This document shows positions 1 to 8,020 of a DNA stretch of 44,607 bases, piece by piece. Within the stretch, counting starts at the first letter, position 1, and the number at the start of each line of letters is the position of its first letter. The DNA comes from Candidatus Hydrogenedentota bacterium (lineage in GTDB: Bacteria; Hydrogenedentota; Hydrogenedentia; Hydrogenedentales; SLHB01): assembly GCA_020848835.1 (NCBI GenBank), contig JADLHJ010000099.1, forward strand, positions 1 through 44,607. The letters run 5' to 3'. Position numbers and translations under genes: made by a program. A model generated the notes under the pieces. It did not search any database. It saw only the letters and a program-made list of their open reading frames with translations, and was not told the DNA's origin.

Positions 1-145
1 GCTCATTTTCATTTCGCCTACGATTGTCGATCTCCGTACAATGAAGCCAGAGATGGACAGCGCCCTTAATTTCTGGCAAGACATGGAATGGGAGAACAGC
101 GAACAATTGAAACAGGAAGCGGACTTGTTGAACGAAGACCTATAG
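1..145 (+). CDS. Secretin (GspD/PilQ-type) C-terminal end, partial
   Basis: An open frame enters from the left edge (second base of the window) and stops at TAG 143-145. The readable 47 residues begin LIFISPTIVD, which matches the last beta-strand of secretins, where outer-membrane type II secretion or type IV pilus rings usually end in LLIFITPRIV or similar. It is followed by a short acidic helical tail rich in Glu, Asn and Leu. Only the C-terminus is in the window, so the secretion system cannot be named. It fits other type II/IV pilus-like domains scattered in this window (a GspF-N-like domain at 8 kb and an MshEN domain at 39 kb). The tail overlaps the proposed lnt start by 58 bases if ATG 88 is used. 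Confidence 0.6.
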   Translation, partial: LIFISPTIVDLRTMKPEMDSALNFWQDMEWENSEQLKQEADLLNEDL

Positions 146-1731
146 CCGGGCCTTCGTTCGTGTTCAGTTTTTCGCGTCAATATCTCGTAGCGGTCCTTTG
201 CGGCGTCGCGCTGGCGCTGGCATTTCCGACGTACCACCTGTTTCCGCTGGCATGGGTCGCGCTGTTTCCCCTGTTTCGCATGGGACTGAACGCGACTCCC
301 CGCGAAACGGGTATCCGTTTTTTTGTAGCGGGTTTCGCGTTCCACCTCGTTTTGCTGCAATGGCTGATGAGCAATGTTTATTGGGCGGGTGGCTGGGCGT
401 GGTGGGGCTATGTCGGGCTTTGCATCATTCTCGCCTTGTTCTGGTTTGTGACCGGTGTCCTTTGGCGTCTTTCCACGTTGCACATGCGTTGGCTACCCGC
501 CGAACTTTCGTTGCCAATACTTTGGGCCGCGATGGAGTATCTCCAGTCGTTCGCCTTCACCGGCTTCGGTTGGAGCGCAATCGCGTATTCCCAAGCCCGC
601 GATCTCTGGTTTGCACAGTGGGCGGCGGTCGGCGGTGTGCCGTTACTCAGTGCAATTGTAATCGCATTCAATATTCTCATCGCAAAAGTATGGAATGAAA
701 AGGCATTACGCGGGATCCGCGTCATGGCCGCGATTCTGATTGCGTTTGCTGTACACGGGATCGGTGCGATGATGCTCGACAAACCCGATTACGATAGCCG
801 TCCGATGAAAGCTGCGGTGCTGCAGGCCGATTTTCCGTTGGAAATGAAGTGGGACCCTGAGTACGCCGTCGATATGGTGCGCAACAGCGCCGAAAAATCG
901 CGGATGCTGATGAACGAGAATCCAGCCGATCTGATTGTGTGGCCGGAGGCCCTGGTCATGGAGGACATAGAGACGCCGGGGATCATCGATGAGGTCTCAT
1001 CGCTCGCACATGATACTCGCGCGTACTTGTTCACCGGCGCACACCGCATGAGGCCCGATACAACCGACAGCATGAACGCGGCCTATTTAATCGATCCGGA
1101 AGGCACAATCGTCGACTATTACGACAAGATTCACCTCGCCCCCTTTGGCGAGTATGTGCCACTTAGCGATTTTCTACCTTTCATTAGCACGGTGGTGCCT
1201 TCAATCGGCGACATCAAACACGGAGACGCAGTCAAAGTGTTTCAAACCAACGAGCGAAAACTGGGACCGTTGATTTGCTTTGAAGTCATCTTTCCTTGGA
1301 TGGCGGAACACTTGCGTAGCGAGGGCGCGGATTACCTTGTCGTTATCACAAATCTTGGCTGGTTTGGCGCGAGCAACGCTATCGGACAGGAACTGGAAAT
1401 CGCGCGCATGCGCGCGATCGAAACGCGGCTGCCGCTCATTCACTGCGCGAACACTGGGATTTCAGGCGTGTTCGATCCGTGGGGCCGATTCTCCCCCGTG
1501 GATGTCTATTTCCGCGACGCGACAAACGCATACAAAGTCGATGTCACGAGCAATTATTTGACCATCATGTCGCGGCTTGGCGGGGTGTTGCCCGTGGCCG
1601 CACCGGCAGAACGAACTGCCGGCGCTGGCCCGCGCATCGTGCCAAACATCTTTCTTGCACTCGGGGTTGTCATCGGCTTGGCCGCGTGCATTCTGCGTGT
1701 TTATAAGACGCGATCGATGAAGGTGAAATAG
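88..1731 (+). CDS. lnt: Apolipoprotein N-acyltransferase
   Basis: Lnt transfers a fatty acyl chain from phospholipid to the N-terminal Cys of diacylated apolipoproteins in the inner membrane, the last step of lipoprotein maturation. The first ~240 residues are strongly hydrophobic with about seven membrane segments, followed by a periplasmic nitrilase-like domain and a final C-terminal TM helix near residues 515-537. The nitrilase triad is visible: Glu287 in VWPEALV, Lys347 in YYDKIHLAPFGEYVPL and Cys397 in LICFEV; TNLGWFG stands for the usual TNDAWFG. Length 547 aa is slightly above the common ~510. The start is uncertain: ATG 88 overlaps the upstream secretin and has a weak ribosome site, and GTG 160 just before the first TM helix is a reasonable alternative. 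Presence of Lnt fits the several lipoproteins encoded nearby and a diderm envelope. Confidence 0.95.
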   Translation: MGEQRTIETGSGLVERRPIAGPSFVFSFSRQYLVAVLCGVALALAFPTYHLFPLAWVALFPLFRMGLNATPRETGIRFFVAGFAFHLVLLQWLMSNVYWAGGWAWWGYVGLCIILALFWFVTGVLWRLSTLHMRWLPAELSLPILWAAMEYLQSFAFTGFGWSAIAYSQARDLWFAQWAAVGGVPLLSAIVIAFNILIAKVWNEKALRGIRVMAAILIAFAVHGIGAMMLDKPDYDSRPMKAAVLQADFPLEMKWDPEYAVDMVRNSAEKSRMLMNENPADLIVWPEALVMEDIETPGIIDEVSSLAHDTRAYLFTGAHRMRPDTTDSMNAAYLIDPEGTIVDYYDKIHLAPFGEYVPLSDFLPFISTVVPSIGDIKHGDAVKVFQTNERKLGPLICFEVIFPWMAEHLRSEGADYLVVITNLGWFGASNAIGQELEIARMRAIETRLPLIHCANTGISGVFDPWGRFSPVDVYFRDATNAYKVDVTSNYLTIMSRLGGVLPVAAPAERTAGAGPRIVPNIFLALGVVIGLAACILRVYKTRSMKVK

Positions 1732-1813
1732 CAGGCACCGAGCAGTACAATCTTGCGCATTCCGCTTGAGTCTCCGGCGGATGGCGTATTTCAATCGAAC
1801 AGGAGATTCACCC

Positions 1814-2707
1814 TTGCCTTCTTTTCATCGGACTTTCGTTCTATTTGTGGCGTTGTTGCCTTTGGTCTTTGCAGGGTGTAGCAAGACCACAGCGCCGGTC
1901 CATTCGGACTCGACATCATCGTCGCCTCAAAACACCGCTTCGGCAAGACCTGAGATGAATAAGCCCGTTTCAGCCGGCAGCATGGCGTCGGCCGCGGCTG
2001 GATTGGCCCTGCTTGAAGGCGCTTACGATTTTTGGGGTGACGTCGCCGAAACAGCCAAACCTTCCCAGCCGGATATGCCCGTTTCGGACGCGTCGGACGG
2101 TGCCGAGCGTATCTCGGACGAAAAGCAGGCCGAATATAAAAAGATCTTGGAAGAATTTGAAAAATCAGCCAAACGAATTGAACAACTGAAAAAACCCGAA
2201 ACGAAACCGGGCGGCATTTCATATGTCGATGAAGAAATGGGGTTCGGTTTCGCAGTGAACCCCGGATACAATTTCTCTACGCCGAACGCAACGGAATACA
2301 CAATCAACGGCGAACCGGCCAAGATGAAAGTCTACGTCATGAACGCAAGTGATCGGGACGCATCCTGTATTGCTGCCATGTTTCACTTGCCGGCGCGCCT
2401 TACTCTGGATACTGCCGCGAACACCTTGATTGAGCGCGGCGCGAACGACATCCTGAGCAACTGGAAAATTGGCGCATCTCCCGTCAAGATCCAGCGCGTG
2501 ATTGAATCGATCCCAAGCGAATTGGACGAAAGCCCAGGCCACGAGTGGTGGCTGGAAATCAAAGCAGGCGACCGAGTCTTTTTTAGCTATATCACGGTAT
2601 ACCTAAAAGGAACACATCTCTGCACCATGGTTTACACCGATACGACAGAAGAAGCATTAGAATCGGAAGCGTGCTTTGACTTCTTAAATTCGCTTGTCTT
2701 GTATTGA
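1814..2707 (+). CDS. Predicted lipoprotein of unknown function
   Basis: I do not recognise the family. I place the start at TTG 1814 because AGGAG at 1801-1805 lies eight bases upstream and the product then opens with a compact signal peptide ending in a lipobox-like FAGC (Cys near residue 22). An in-frame ATG at 1766 would add an unlikely polar extension. The mature protein has a Ser/Thr/Pro-rich linker, a charged helical stretch (around residues 100-135, KQAEYKKILEEFEK), and a C-terminal globular domain starting near ISYVDEEMGFGF, with alternating strands resembling small PsbP-like or DUF-type periplasmic domains. It sits 82 bases after lnt on the same strand, the enzyme that would acylate it. 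Function unknown. Confidence 0.75.
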   Translation: MPSFHRTFVLFVALLPLVFAGCSKTTAPVHSDSTSSSPQNTASARPEMNKPVSAGSMASAAAGLALLEGAYDFWGDVAETAKPSQPDMPVSDASDGAERISDEKQAEYKKILEEFEKSAKRIEQLKKPETKPGGISYVDEEMGFGFAVNPGYNFSTPNATEYTINGEPAKMKVYVMNASDRDASCIAAMFHLPARLTLDTAANTLIERGANDILSNWKIGASPVKIQRVIESIPSELDESPGHEWWLEIKAGDRVFFSYITVYLKGTHLCTMVYTDTTEEALESEACFDFLNSLVLY

Positions 2708-2757
2708 TCTGTGTAGTGCGCGCGATACAACGCAATACCAAGCACGCACTGCATTCG

Positions 2758-3510
2758 CTATGCCCGCGCGCCACCTGAAATGACTAAAGTCTCCCCCGTG
2801 ACCCATCCGGCATCGTCCGACGCAAAGAACACGACTGCCTTTGCTATGTCTTCCGGCTGCGCGATTCGGCCAAGCGGCGTGGTTTTCTCGGTTTGTTTGC
2901 GGAAATCGCTCTCCGCAAAACCTGCGGAATGAAATCCTTCTGTCTCCACCATGCCCGGGTTCACAGAATTGATACGAATTTTCTTCGGACCAAGCTCGAT
3001 TGCCAGCGCAGCGCTCACCGCATCCACGGCGGCCTTCGTGGCGCTGTAAACGGAACCGCTCGCCACTGGCATCTTGCCGACGATCGAACTGACATTGATG
3101 ATGGAGCCGCCTTGTCCGTCGATATGTTTCACTGCTTCTTGCGTCGCGAGGATTAAACCAAGAACATTCAAATTGAACTGCTTATGGAAATGCTCGGGTG
3201 TGATGGCTTCGAGCGGAAGGAACTCGAATATGCCCGCATTGTTTACAAGCACGTCGAGCTTACCGTACGCCGATTTCGTCTCGGCGAAGAGCCGCTTGAT
3301 GTCGTCAAGCTTCGACACGTCCGCCTGCACGGCAACGGCCTTGCCCCCCTTGTCGGTTATGCGTTTTACAACCGCGTCCGCGCCGGATTTACTGCTCGCA
3401 TAATTCACGACGACCGATGCGCCTTCGGCCGCAAGATGCTCGGCAATCGAAGCGCCGATCCCTTTTGACGCTCCAGTGACTACGGCAACTTTCCCCGATA
3501 ATTTTCCCAT
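2758..3510 (-). CDS. Short-chain dehydrogenase/reductase (FabG-like)
   Basis: A 250-residue classical SDR, an NAD(P)(H)-dependent oxidoreductase with a Rossmann fold. The cofactor motif TGASKGIG is at residues 12-19, NNAG near 90-93, catalytic Ser142 in NVSS, and the Tyr155-Lys159 pair in YSATK. The PGMVETEG segment after the active site and the ending WVTGETLVISGGA are typical of FabG/3-oxoacyl-ACP reductase-like and glucose dehydrogenase-like SDRs. Start ATG 3510 is chosen because GAGGA lies about ten bases upstream; the open frame extends further but that part looks noncoding. The gene is divergent from murJ and not in a fatty acid cluster, so the substrate cannot be assigned. Confidence 0.92.
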   Translation of the reverse strand: MGKLSGKVAVVTGASKGIGASIAEHLAAEGASVVVNYASSKSGADAVVKRITDKGGKAVAVQADVSKLDDIKRLFAETKSAYGKLDVLVNNAGIFEFLPLEAITPEHFHKQFNLNVLGLILATQEAVKHIDGQGGSIINVSSIVGKMPVASGSVYSATKAAVDAVSAALAIELGPKKIRINSVNPGMVETEGFHSAGFAESDFRKQTEKTTPLGRIAQPEDIAKAVVFFASDDAGWVTGETLVISGGARA

Positions 3511-3613
3511 GAATGCATCTGTCCTCATGTTGATTTGAAATGTGGTTAGCGAACACGCGCGTGCGTTGAGCAATGAAACAGAGTGGTTGCTCGGATTATT
3601 CCTACGCGATTTC

Positions 3614-3642
3614 TTGACCGCGCGCGCCACGGGTGCTACGCT
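3614..3642 (+). promoter_or_regulatory. Sigma-70-type promoter for murJ
   Basis: TTGACC at 3614-3619 and TACGCT at 3637-3642 are separated by exactly 17 bases, and TG lies one base before the -10 box (extended -10). Predicted transcription start near 3649, giving a leader of about 20 bases before ATG 3669. Confidence 0.55.
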
Positions 3643-3668
3643 CCGGCGCATTTGTAAGCAAGACGTTT

Positions 3669-5309
3669 ATGACTGATAAATCTGACCGGCATAGCCTCAC
3701 GAAATTCGCGGCAATCTTCGCCCTAGGCACGATGTTGAGCCGCGTGCTCGGCCTTGTGCGCGACGTGTTGATCAGCACGGCGATCCCCGTCGGTCCGCGT
3801 GAAGCGTTCCTTGTTGCGTTCCGTCTGCCGAACATGTTGCGCGACGTGGTGGGCGAAGGCGCGGCCAACGCGGCTTTCATTCCGGTCATGTCCGAAACGC
3901 TGGAGAAACGCAAGGAGAAAATGTTTCGCGAGGTGGTCGCGGCGGCCTTCGGCACGATGATCCTGTTACTCGGCGCGATCACGATTTTGGGCGTAATTTT
4001 TGTGCCGGAGATATTACAGGGCGTCAACATCCTTCAGCCGATCACGGGCGGTAAAGAATACACTGCGGAAGAGTTGACGCTGCTCACTGCGCTGACTCGC
4101 TGGACGTTTCCCTACATCTTTTTCATCGGACTCGCGGTGTTCTCGATGGCAGCCCTCTTCACCGTCAAACACTATTCCACGCCGTCCTGGGCACCCGCGC
4201 TGCTGAATGTTGCAATGATCGGCTGCATCGCCGTATTTGCGTGGTCACGCGCCGGCACTGCGGCGGCGAACGATTCAAGTCGCTTGGCAGAGGCCGCGTG
4301 GGCACTTGTCATCGGCGTGTGGATTGGGGGCATCGCGCAGGTCGCGGTGCAATATTACGCGATGGGCAAGTTCACGGGCGTTTGGAGACCCTCCTTCGAC
4401 GTGCGCCGCAAGGAGATCGCGACAATGTTCGCGCTGCTAGGTCCCATCGTAATCGGCCAGGCAGCCGGCGAGGTGAACAAGCTGGTGGATCTCATGTTTG
4501 CGTACAAGAGCGGCGCGGGCGCCGTCACGTGGCTTTACAGCGCGAACCGTCTTGTACAACTGCCACTCACCATTTTTGGTTTTGCAACTGCCGCGGCGGT
4601 GCTGCCCGCTGCATCGCGCGCCGCCGCGCGCAACGACCACAACGAAATGCGCGAAGTGATCATGCAGGGATTGCGTCAAAGTTTCTTCATGGTATTGCCA
4701 TCGATGATTGGCTTAATCGTTTTGGGTAGGCCAATCGTAAAATTGATCTTTGGTTGGGGCCACACCAGCAGCGCGACGGATATCGATGGCATGTCTATTG
4801 CCACGGCGATCTATGCGACAGGACTTCTGGCGTTTGCCTGGGTAAAGGTGACGGTATCGGGATTCTTCGCGGTAAAAGACACGCGCTCTCCCGTTATTAT
4901 CTCGTCGGGAAGCATGATCTTGAACATGATCCTTTGCGCGCTATGGGTAAAGCCCTACGGATATCAGGGCCTTGCATGGGCGACCACCATTTCGTACACG
5001 GCAAATTTCGTGGCGTTGTATGCGTTGTTAAGCGCGCGGCACGGCGCGATGTGGGACGGTCCATTCCTCACGGCGCTTGTGCGCATGAGCGCGGCAACGG
5101 CGGGCATGGCGGCGGTGGGGTACGCAACCTACGTGGGCATGCTGCGCCTTATACCTGCCGATGGATTTGTTGAACGACTCGTGCAGGCCGGTCTGCCCAT
5201 CGCCGCGTCGGTCGGCGCGTTTCTCTTGCTCGCGTGGATGTTCGGGGTCACTGAACTCCTCAGCTTTGCGCAGCTCGTCACTCGGCGTTTTTCGAGACAA
5301 AAAAAATAA
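3669..5309 (+). CDS. murJ: Lipid II flippase MurJ (MviN family)
   Basis: A polytopic membrane protein of 546 residues, matching the 500-550 of MurJ, which flips lipid II across the inner membrane for peptidoglycan synthesis. The N-terminus carries the family signature: TMLSRVLGLVRD followed by AFRLPNMLRDVVGEGA and FIPVMSE. About 13-14 hydrophobic segments can be counted, and the basic C-terminus RRFSRQKK is cytosolic. I chose ATG 3669; the upstream in-frame codons lie in the promoter. The gene is monocistronic: the next gene runs convergently and a hairpin follows the stop codon directly. Together with the class A PBP at 13.4-15.6 kb it shows a normal peptidoglycan cell wall, which not all planctomycete relatives were once thought to have. 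Confidence 0.95.
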   Translation: MTDKSDRHSLTKFAAIFALGTMLSRVLGLVRDVLISTAIPVGPREAFLVAFRLPNMLRDVVGEGAANAAFIPVMSETLEKRKEKMFREVVAAAFGTMILLLGAITILGVIFVPEILQGVNILQPITGGKEYTAEELTLLTALTRWTFPYIFFIGLAVFSMAALFTVKHYSTPSWAPALLNVAMIGCIAVFAWSRAGTAAANDSSRLAEAAWALVIGVWIGGIAQVAVQYYAMGKFTGVWRPSFDVRRKEIATMFALLGPIVIGQAAGEVNKLVDLMFAYKSGAGAVTWLYSANRLVQLPLTIFGFATAAAVLPAASRAAARNDHNEMREVIMQGLRQSFFMVLPSMIGLIVLGRPIVKLIFGWGHTSSATDIDGMSIATAIYATGLLAFAWVKVTVSGFFAVKDTRSPVIISSGSMILNMILCALWVKPYGYQGLAWATTISYTANFVALYALLSARHGAMWDGPFLTALVRMSAATAGMAAVGYATYVGMLRLIPADGFVERLVQAGLPIAASVGAFLLLAWMFGVTELLSFAQLVTRRFSRQKK

Positions 5310-5335
5310 ACACGGCGCGCATTACGCGCCGTGTT
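5299..5335 (-). terminator. Rho-independent terminator between convergent genes
   Basis: An 11-bp perfect stem (5309-5319 with 5325-5335) closes a five-base loop. An A-run at 5299-5306 becomes a T-run after the hairpin on the minus strand, so it terminates the EF-hand gene best. The stem also begins at the last base of the murJ stop codon and may act weakly on murJ. Confidence 0.75.
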
Positions 5336-5363
5336 GCCCAAAGTATTCTCCAAATGTCGAGAG

Positions 5364-6227
5364 CTATTTCCGCTTCGCATCTGCGTCCGAGATTACACCG
5401 TCCTTATTGCGATCGGCCTGATCAAATGCCTCTCGCGGGAAACCGGATTTCGCGGTGGCAAGTTCTTCGAAAGTCACACTGCCGTCCTTATTCGCGTCGG
5501 TCTCCAAAAGTTTTGAGACTGCTTCGTCAACGCCTTCTTTCATGTCGCGCGCGAGTTGAACACGGTCTGCCGGCGACAGCACGCCATCTTTGTTCTTGTC
5601 CAACTCTTCAAAACGGACTTGCGGGAACTTAGGAAACGCGGCGTGCAGTTCGTCAAACGTCACGCTGCCGCTTTTGTCCTTGTCAGCTTTCCGCACCATC
5701 TGTTCCATTGACGGTTGATTGGTATTCGATGCGGTCTTTGCTGTTTCCGCACCGGGTTTGCGCGCAGGCAATTCCTCTTTTGTGATTGCACCATCGCCAT
5801 TTTTGTCCCACGCCGTGAAGCGCGTCTGTGGTAGACGCGGCGCGATCGCGTGCACTTCCTCCCACGTCACCTGCCCGTTGCCGTCCTTGTCCGCCTTCTT
5901 GAACAACTGTGCGGGCTCCGGCGCGTTCTGCTTTGCCGCAGCCGACGCGGTGTTTTTTGTTTTCGGCGCGGTGATGGTGCGTTCATCGTTCGTCAGAAAA
6001 CCGTCGCCGTTCTTGTCGCGCGCTTTGAATTTCTCCTCAGTCACTCCGGCAAACGCGGACTTCATCTCTTCGAACGACACCTTGCCGTCGCCATCCGTAT
6101 CGATTTTGGCCGAAGCTTCGCGTGGTGTTGGCTTTGTCTTTTTTGCATCTGCCGCCTTTTCGGCGAGGGCGACGAACGCGAATAGCGCAAGGGTGCTTGC
6201 GCAAATCGAGATTTGGATGTAACGCAT
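5364..6227 (-). CDS. Secreted protein with eight EF-hand calcium-binding loops
   Basis: 287 residues. A signal peptide (hydrophobic residues ~4-21, AxA-like cleavage around VALAEK) precedes four pairs of EF-hand loops beginning at Asp43, 71, 113, 141, 182, 210, 244 and 272. Each follows the DxDxDG or DxNxDG spacing; six have Glu at loop position 12, while loops 6 and 8 have Asp there, which usually weakens or shifts affinity toward Mg. Linkers are Ala/Lys/Pro-rich. Such calsymin-like multi-EF-hand proteins are common in planctomycete-type genomes, but the role is not established; extracytoplasmic Ca buffering or adhesion is possible. Start ATG 6227 has AGGAG about nine bases upstream. Transcribed alone, divergent from the galactokinase, and ending at a terminator shared with murJ. 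Confidence 0.9.
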   Translation of the reverse strand: MRYIQISICASTLALFAFVALAEKAADAKKTKPTPREASAKIDTDGDGKVSFEEMKSAFAGVTEEKFKARDKNGDGFLTNDERTITAPKTKNTASAAAKQNAPEPAQLFKKADKDGNGQVTWEEVHAIAPRLPQTRFTAWDKNGDGAITKEELPARKPGAETAKTASNTNQPSMEQMVRKADKDKSGSVTFDELHAAFPKFPQVRFEELDKNKDGVLSPADRVQLARDMKEGVDEAVSKLLETDANKDGSVTFEELATAKSGFPREAFDQADRNKDGVISDADAKRK

Positions 6228-6294
6228 GACAGTGACTCCTTACCCTCAACTTCATTCGGCGAATACAACCCGGAATTCTCGCGGAAGTTCCTTC

Positions 6295-6303
6295 AATCTA
6301 GCA
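6295..6303 (-). promoter_or_regulatory. Extended -10 promoter element for the EF-hand gene
   Basis: Reading the minus strand, TGC precedes TAGATT (the box at 6295-6300). The -35 region is weak. It lies about 70 bases before ATG 6227, inside the 138-bp divergent spacer. Confidence 0.35.
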
Positions 6304-6324
6304 TAAATCACACCCCGCCGGATG

Positions 6325-6354
6325 TTGGAAGGGAGCAGGCCACATAGGTAAGAT
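6325..6354 (+). promoter_or_regulatory. Promoter for the galactokinase gene
   Basis: TTGGAA at 6325-6330 and TAAGAT at 6349-6354 with an 18-base spacer. Predicted start near 6361, only a few bases before TTG 6366, so the translation start of the gene matters (see the gene entry). Confidence 0.45.
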
Positions 6355-6365
6355 CGCGTTCCGTT

Positions 6366-7745
6366 TTGGAGGATGGAACCATCGCCTTCTACTCAAATAC
6401 CGAGCTAATCGATTGTTTCTCGAGCGAATTCGGCGGACCGCCGCAAATCCTCACACGCGCGCCAGGGCGTGTGAACCTGCTCGGCGAACACGTGGACTAC
6501 AACGGGCTTCCGGTCCTTCCAATGACAATCGACCGCGCGGTGACAATCGCCGCGAGAAAACGCGACGACCACTCGGTCACGATTCGGAACCTCGACAACG
6601 CATTCGCCGGAGAAGCTTTCGAAAACGTCTTAGGTCTGCCCCACTCCGCACAAGGCTCTTGGATCAATTACTGTAAAGCCGCGATGGAGGGTATCAATAC
6701 CGACCGCATGATAGAGTCGTTTCCTGGCATGAACATTCTTTGCGCTGGCACGATTCCGCCCGCCTCGGGCTTGTCGTCATCGTCCGCGCTCGTGGTTGCC
6801 ACGGCGCTCACCTATCTATCCGTTCTTGAGCAGCCTCTGAGAAGCGAGTCGCAGCGCACGGATCTTGCCGCGCTCTTGGCGGGCGCGGAACGCTACGTGG
6901 GCGTGCACGGCGGCGGCATGGACCAGGCCATAATTCTCCTGGGCGGAAAAGAATGCGCGTGCAAAATCAACTTCTTTCCGCTTCGAGTCGAGCGCGTACC
7001 CGTCTTTCGCGATCATCTATTCGTCATCTGCAATTCGCTCGTCAAGGCGGACAAGTCCGGTTCGGCGGTGCACCGCTATAACGAAGGCCCGCTCACGTGC
7101 AGGCTGATTCGCGCGCTCGCGGAAAAACACGCGCAAATGGCATTCGGGGAAGAAATCGAAATCGAGCACCTCGGCGATTTGTGGTTCGGTCCTCTTTGCC
7201 TGACAAACGCAGAAGTGGAATCACTCTTCAGCGAGGCGTTTCCCCAACCGCGCACGACGCTCGCGCAGGCCACCGCGGTACTCGGTATTGGCGAAGCGGA
7301 GATCCGCCGAAAATGGCTCGGCGATCTGCCAGAGCCGGATGGCGGATACAATCTACAGGCCCGGGCTCGTCATCAACTCACCGAACTTGCGCGCGTCGAA
7401 CAAGGCCGCGATTGTCTGCTCGCGGGCGATGCGGCAACCTTCGGTTCGCTAATGAACGATTCGCATCAGAGTTGTGCACACGACTATGGCGTAAGTTCAC
7501 CACAATTGGACACGCTGGTTGAGGTGGCGCGCCAAGCCGGCGCGCTTGGCTCACGTCTCACGGGCGCGGGATTTGGCGGATGTACGGTAAGTTTGATCGA
7601 GAAGGACTCGTTGGAATCGTTCGCCAACGCCATCGCCACGCACTACTATGAAGAGTACCTGAACCTCGCCAACGCAGACCCGCTGGCCCAGGATTGGGTA
7701 TTGCCCGCGCAGCCAGTCTCGCCGGCAGATTCCGAATACTTGTAA
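6366..7745 (+). CDS. Galactokinase, eukaryotic GALK2-like subfamily (GHMP kinase)
   Basis: GHMP kinase that should phosphorylate C1 of galactose or N-acetylgalactosamine. Signature RAPGRVNLLGEHVDYNG at residues 31-47; ATP loop PPASGLSSSSA at 131-141; catalytic-base region HGGGMDQ with Asp186; C-terminal motif GSRLTGAGFGGCTVS. At 459 residues it is much longer than E. coli GalK (382) and equals human GALK2. It shares GALK2 wording: VLPM after the signature, IPPxSGLSSSSALV, GGGMDQ followed by a FxPLR strand, an inserted helical middle domain and LMNxSHxSC before the last motif. Start: TTG 6366 is used, but GGAGG at 6368-6372 lies after it and is ideally spaced for a rare ATC start at 6381, which would also give a family-like N-terminus. 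Neighbours do not form a Leloir operon. GalNAc versus galactose specificity is not resolvable here. Confidence 0.9.
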   Translation: MEDGTIAFYSNTELIDCFSSEFGGPPQILTRAPGRVNLLGEHVDYNGLPVLPMTIDRAVTIAARKRDDHSVTIRNLDNAFAGEAFENVLGLPHSAQGSWINYCKAAMEGINTDRMIESFPGMNILCAGTIPPASGLSSSSALVVATALTYLSVLEQPLRSESQRTDLAALLAGAERYVGVHGGGMDQAIILLGGKECACKINFFPLRVERVPVFRDHLFVICNSLVKADKSGSAVHRYNEGPLTCRLIRALAEKHAQMAFGEEIEIEHLGDLWFGPLCLTNAEVESLFSEAFPQPRTTLAQATAVLGIGEAEIRRKWLGDLPEPDGGYNLQARARHQLTELARVEQGRDCLLAGDAATFGSLMNDSHQSCAHDYGVSSPQLDTLVEVARQAGALGSRLTGAGFGGCTVSLIEKDSLESFANAIATHYYEEYLNLANADPLAQDWVLPAQPVSPADSEYL

Positions 7746-7769
7746 AGAAATCGGTTATCCCCTAGAATG

Positions 7770-7859
7770 CAACGGGTTAGGGCACAAATCTTTTTGCATT
7801 GGCAGGGCGGATATGGAATTGGATAGGGTGCTGCTAACATACTAGTTTTCAACGGGTTA
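7770..7859. repeat. Two direct copies of CAACGGGTTA, 80 bp apart
   Basis: The decamer occurs at 7770-7779 and 7850-7859 in the 275-bp spacer between the galactokinase and the next gene. The second copy ends 15 bases before a perfect -35 box. Possible operator pair; no other structure was seen in this spacer besides the promoter. Confidence 0.35.
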
Positions 7860-7874
7860 AGCAGATTTCACGTT

Positions 7875-7904
7875 TTGACAGGATTTCGCCATGCGTGGTA
7901 CCGT
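7875..7904 (+). promoter_or_regulatory. Promoter with consensus TTGACA -35
   Basis: TTGACA at 7875-7880, 18-base spacer, TACCGT at 7899-7904 preceded by TGG (extended -10). Predicted start near 7911, leaving a ~110-base leader before GTG 8021 with no evident riboswitch. Confidence 0.5.
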
Positions 7905-8020
7905 TGAAGTGTGGACAGCTCGGGTACGTGCACCCAAGTGCTGTCCTTTTTCGTTAACGGATACTGCGCGCCACCCGCATCACGTGCGGCGGCGATTCCG
8001 TTTTCGGGGAGGGACGAGAC

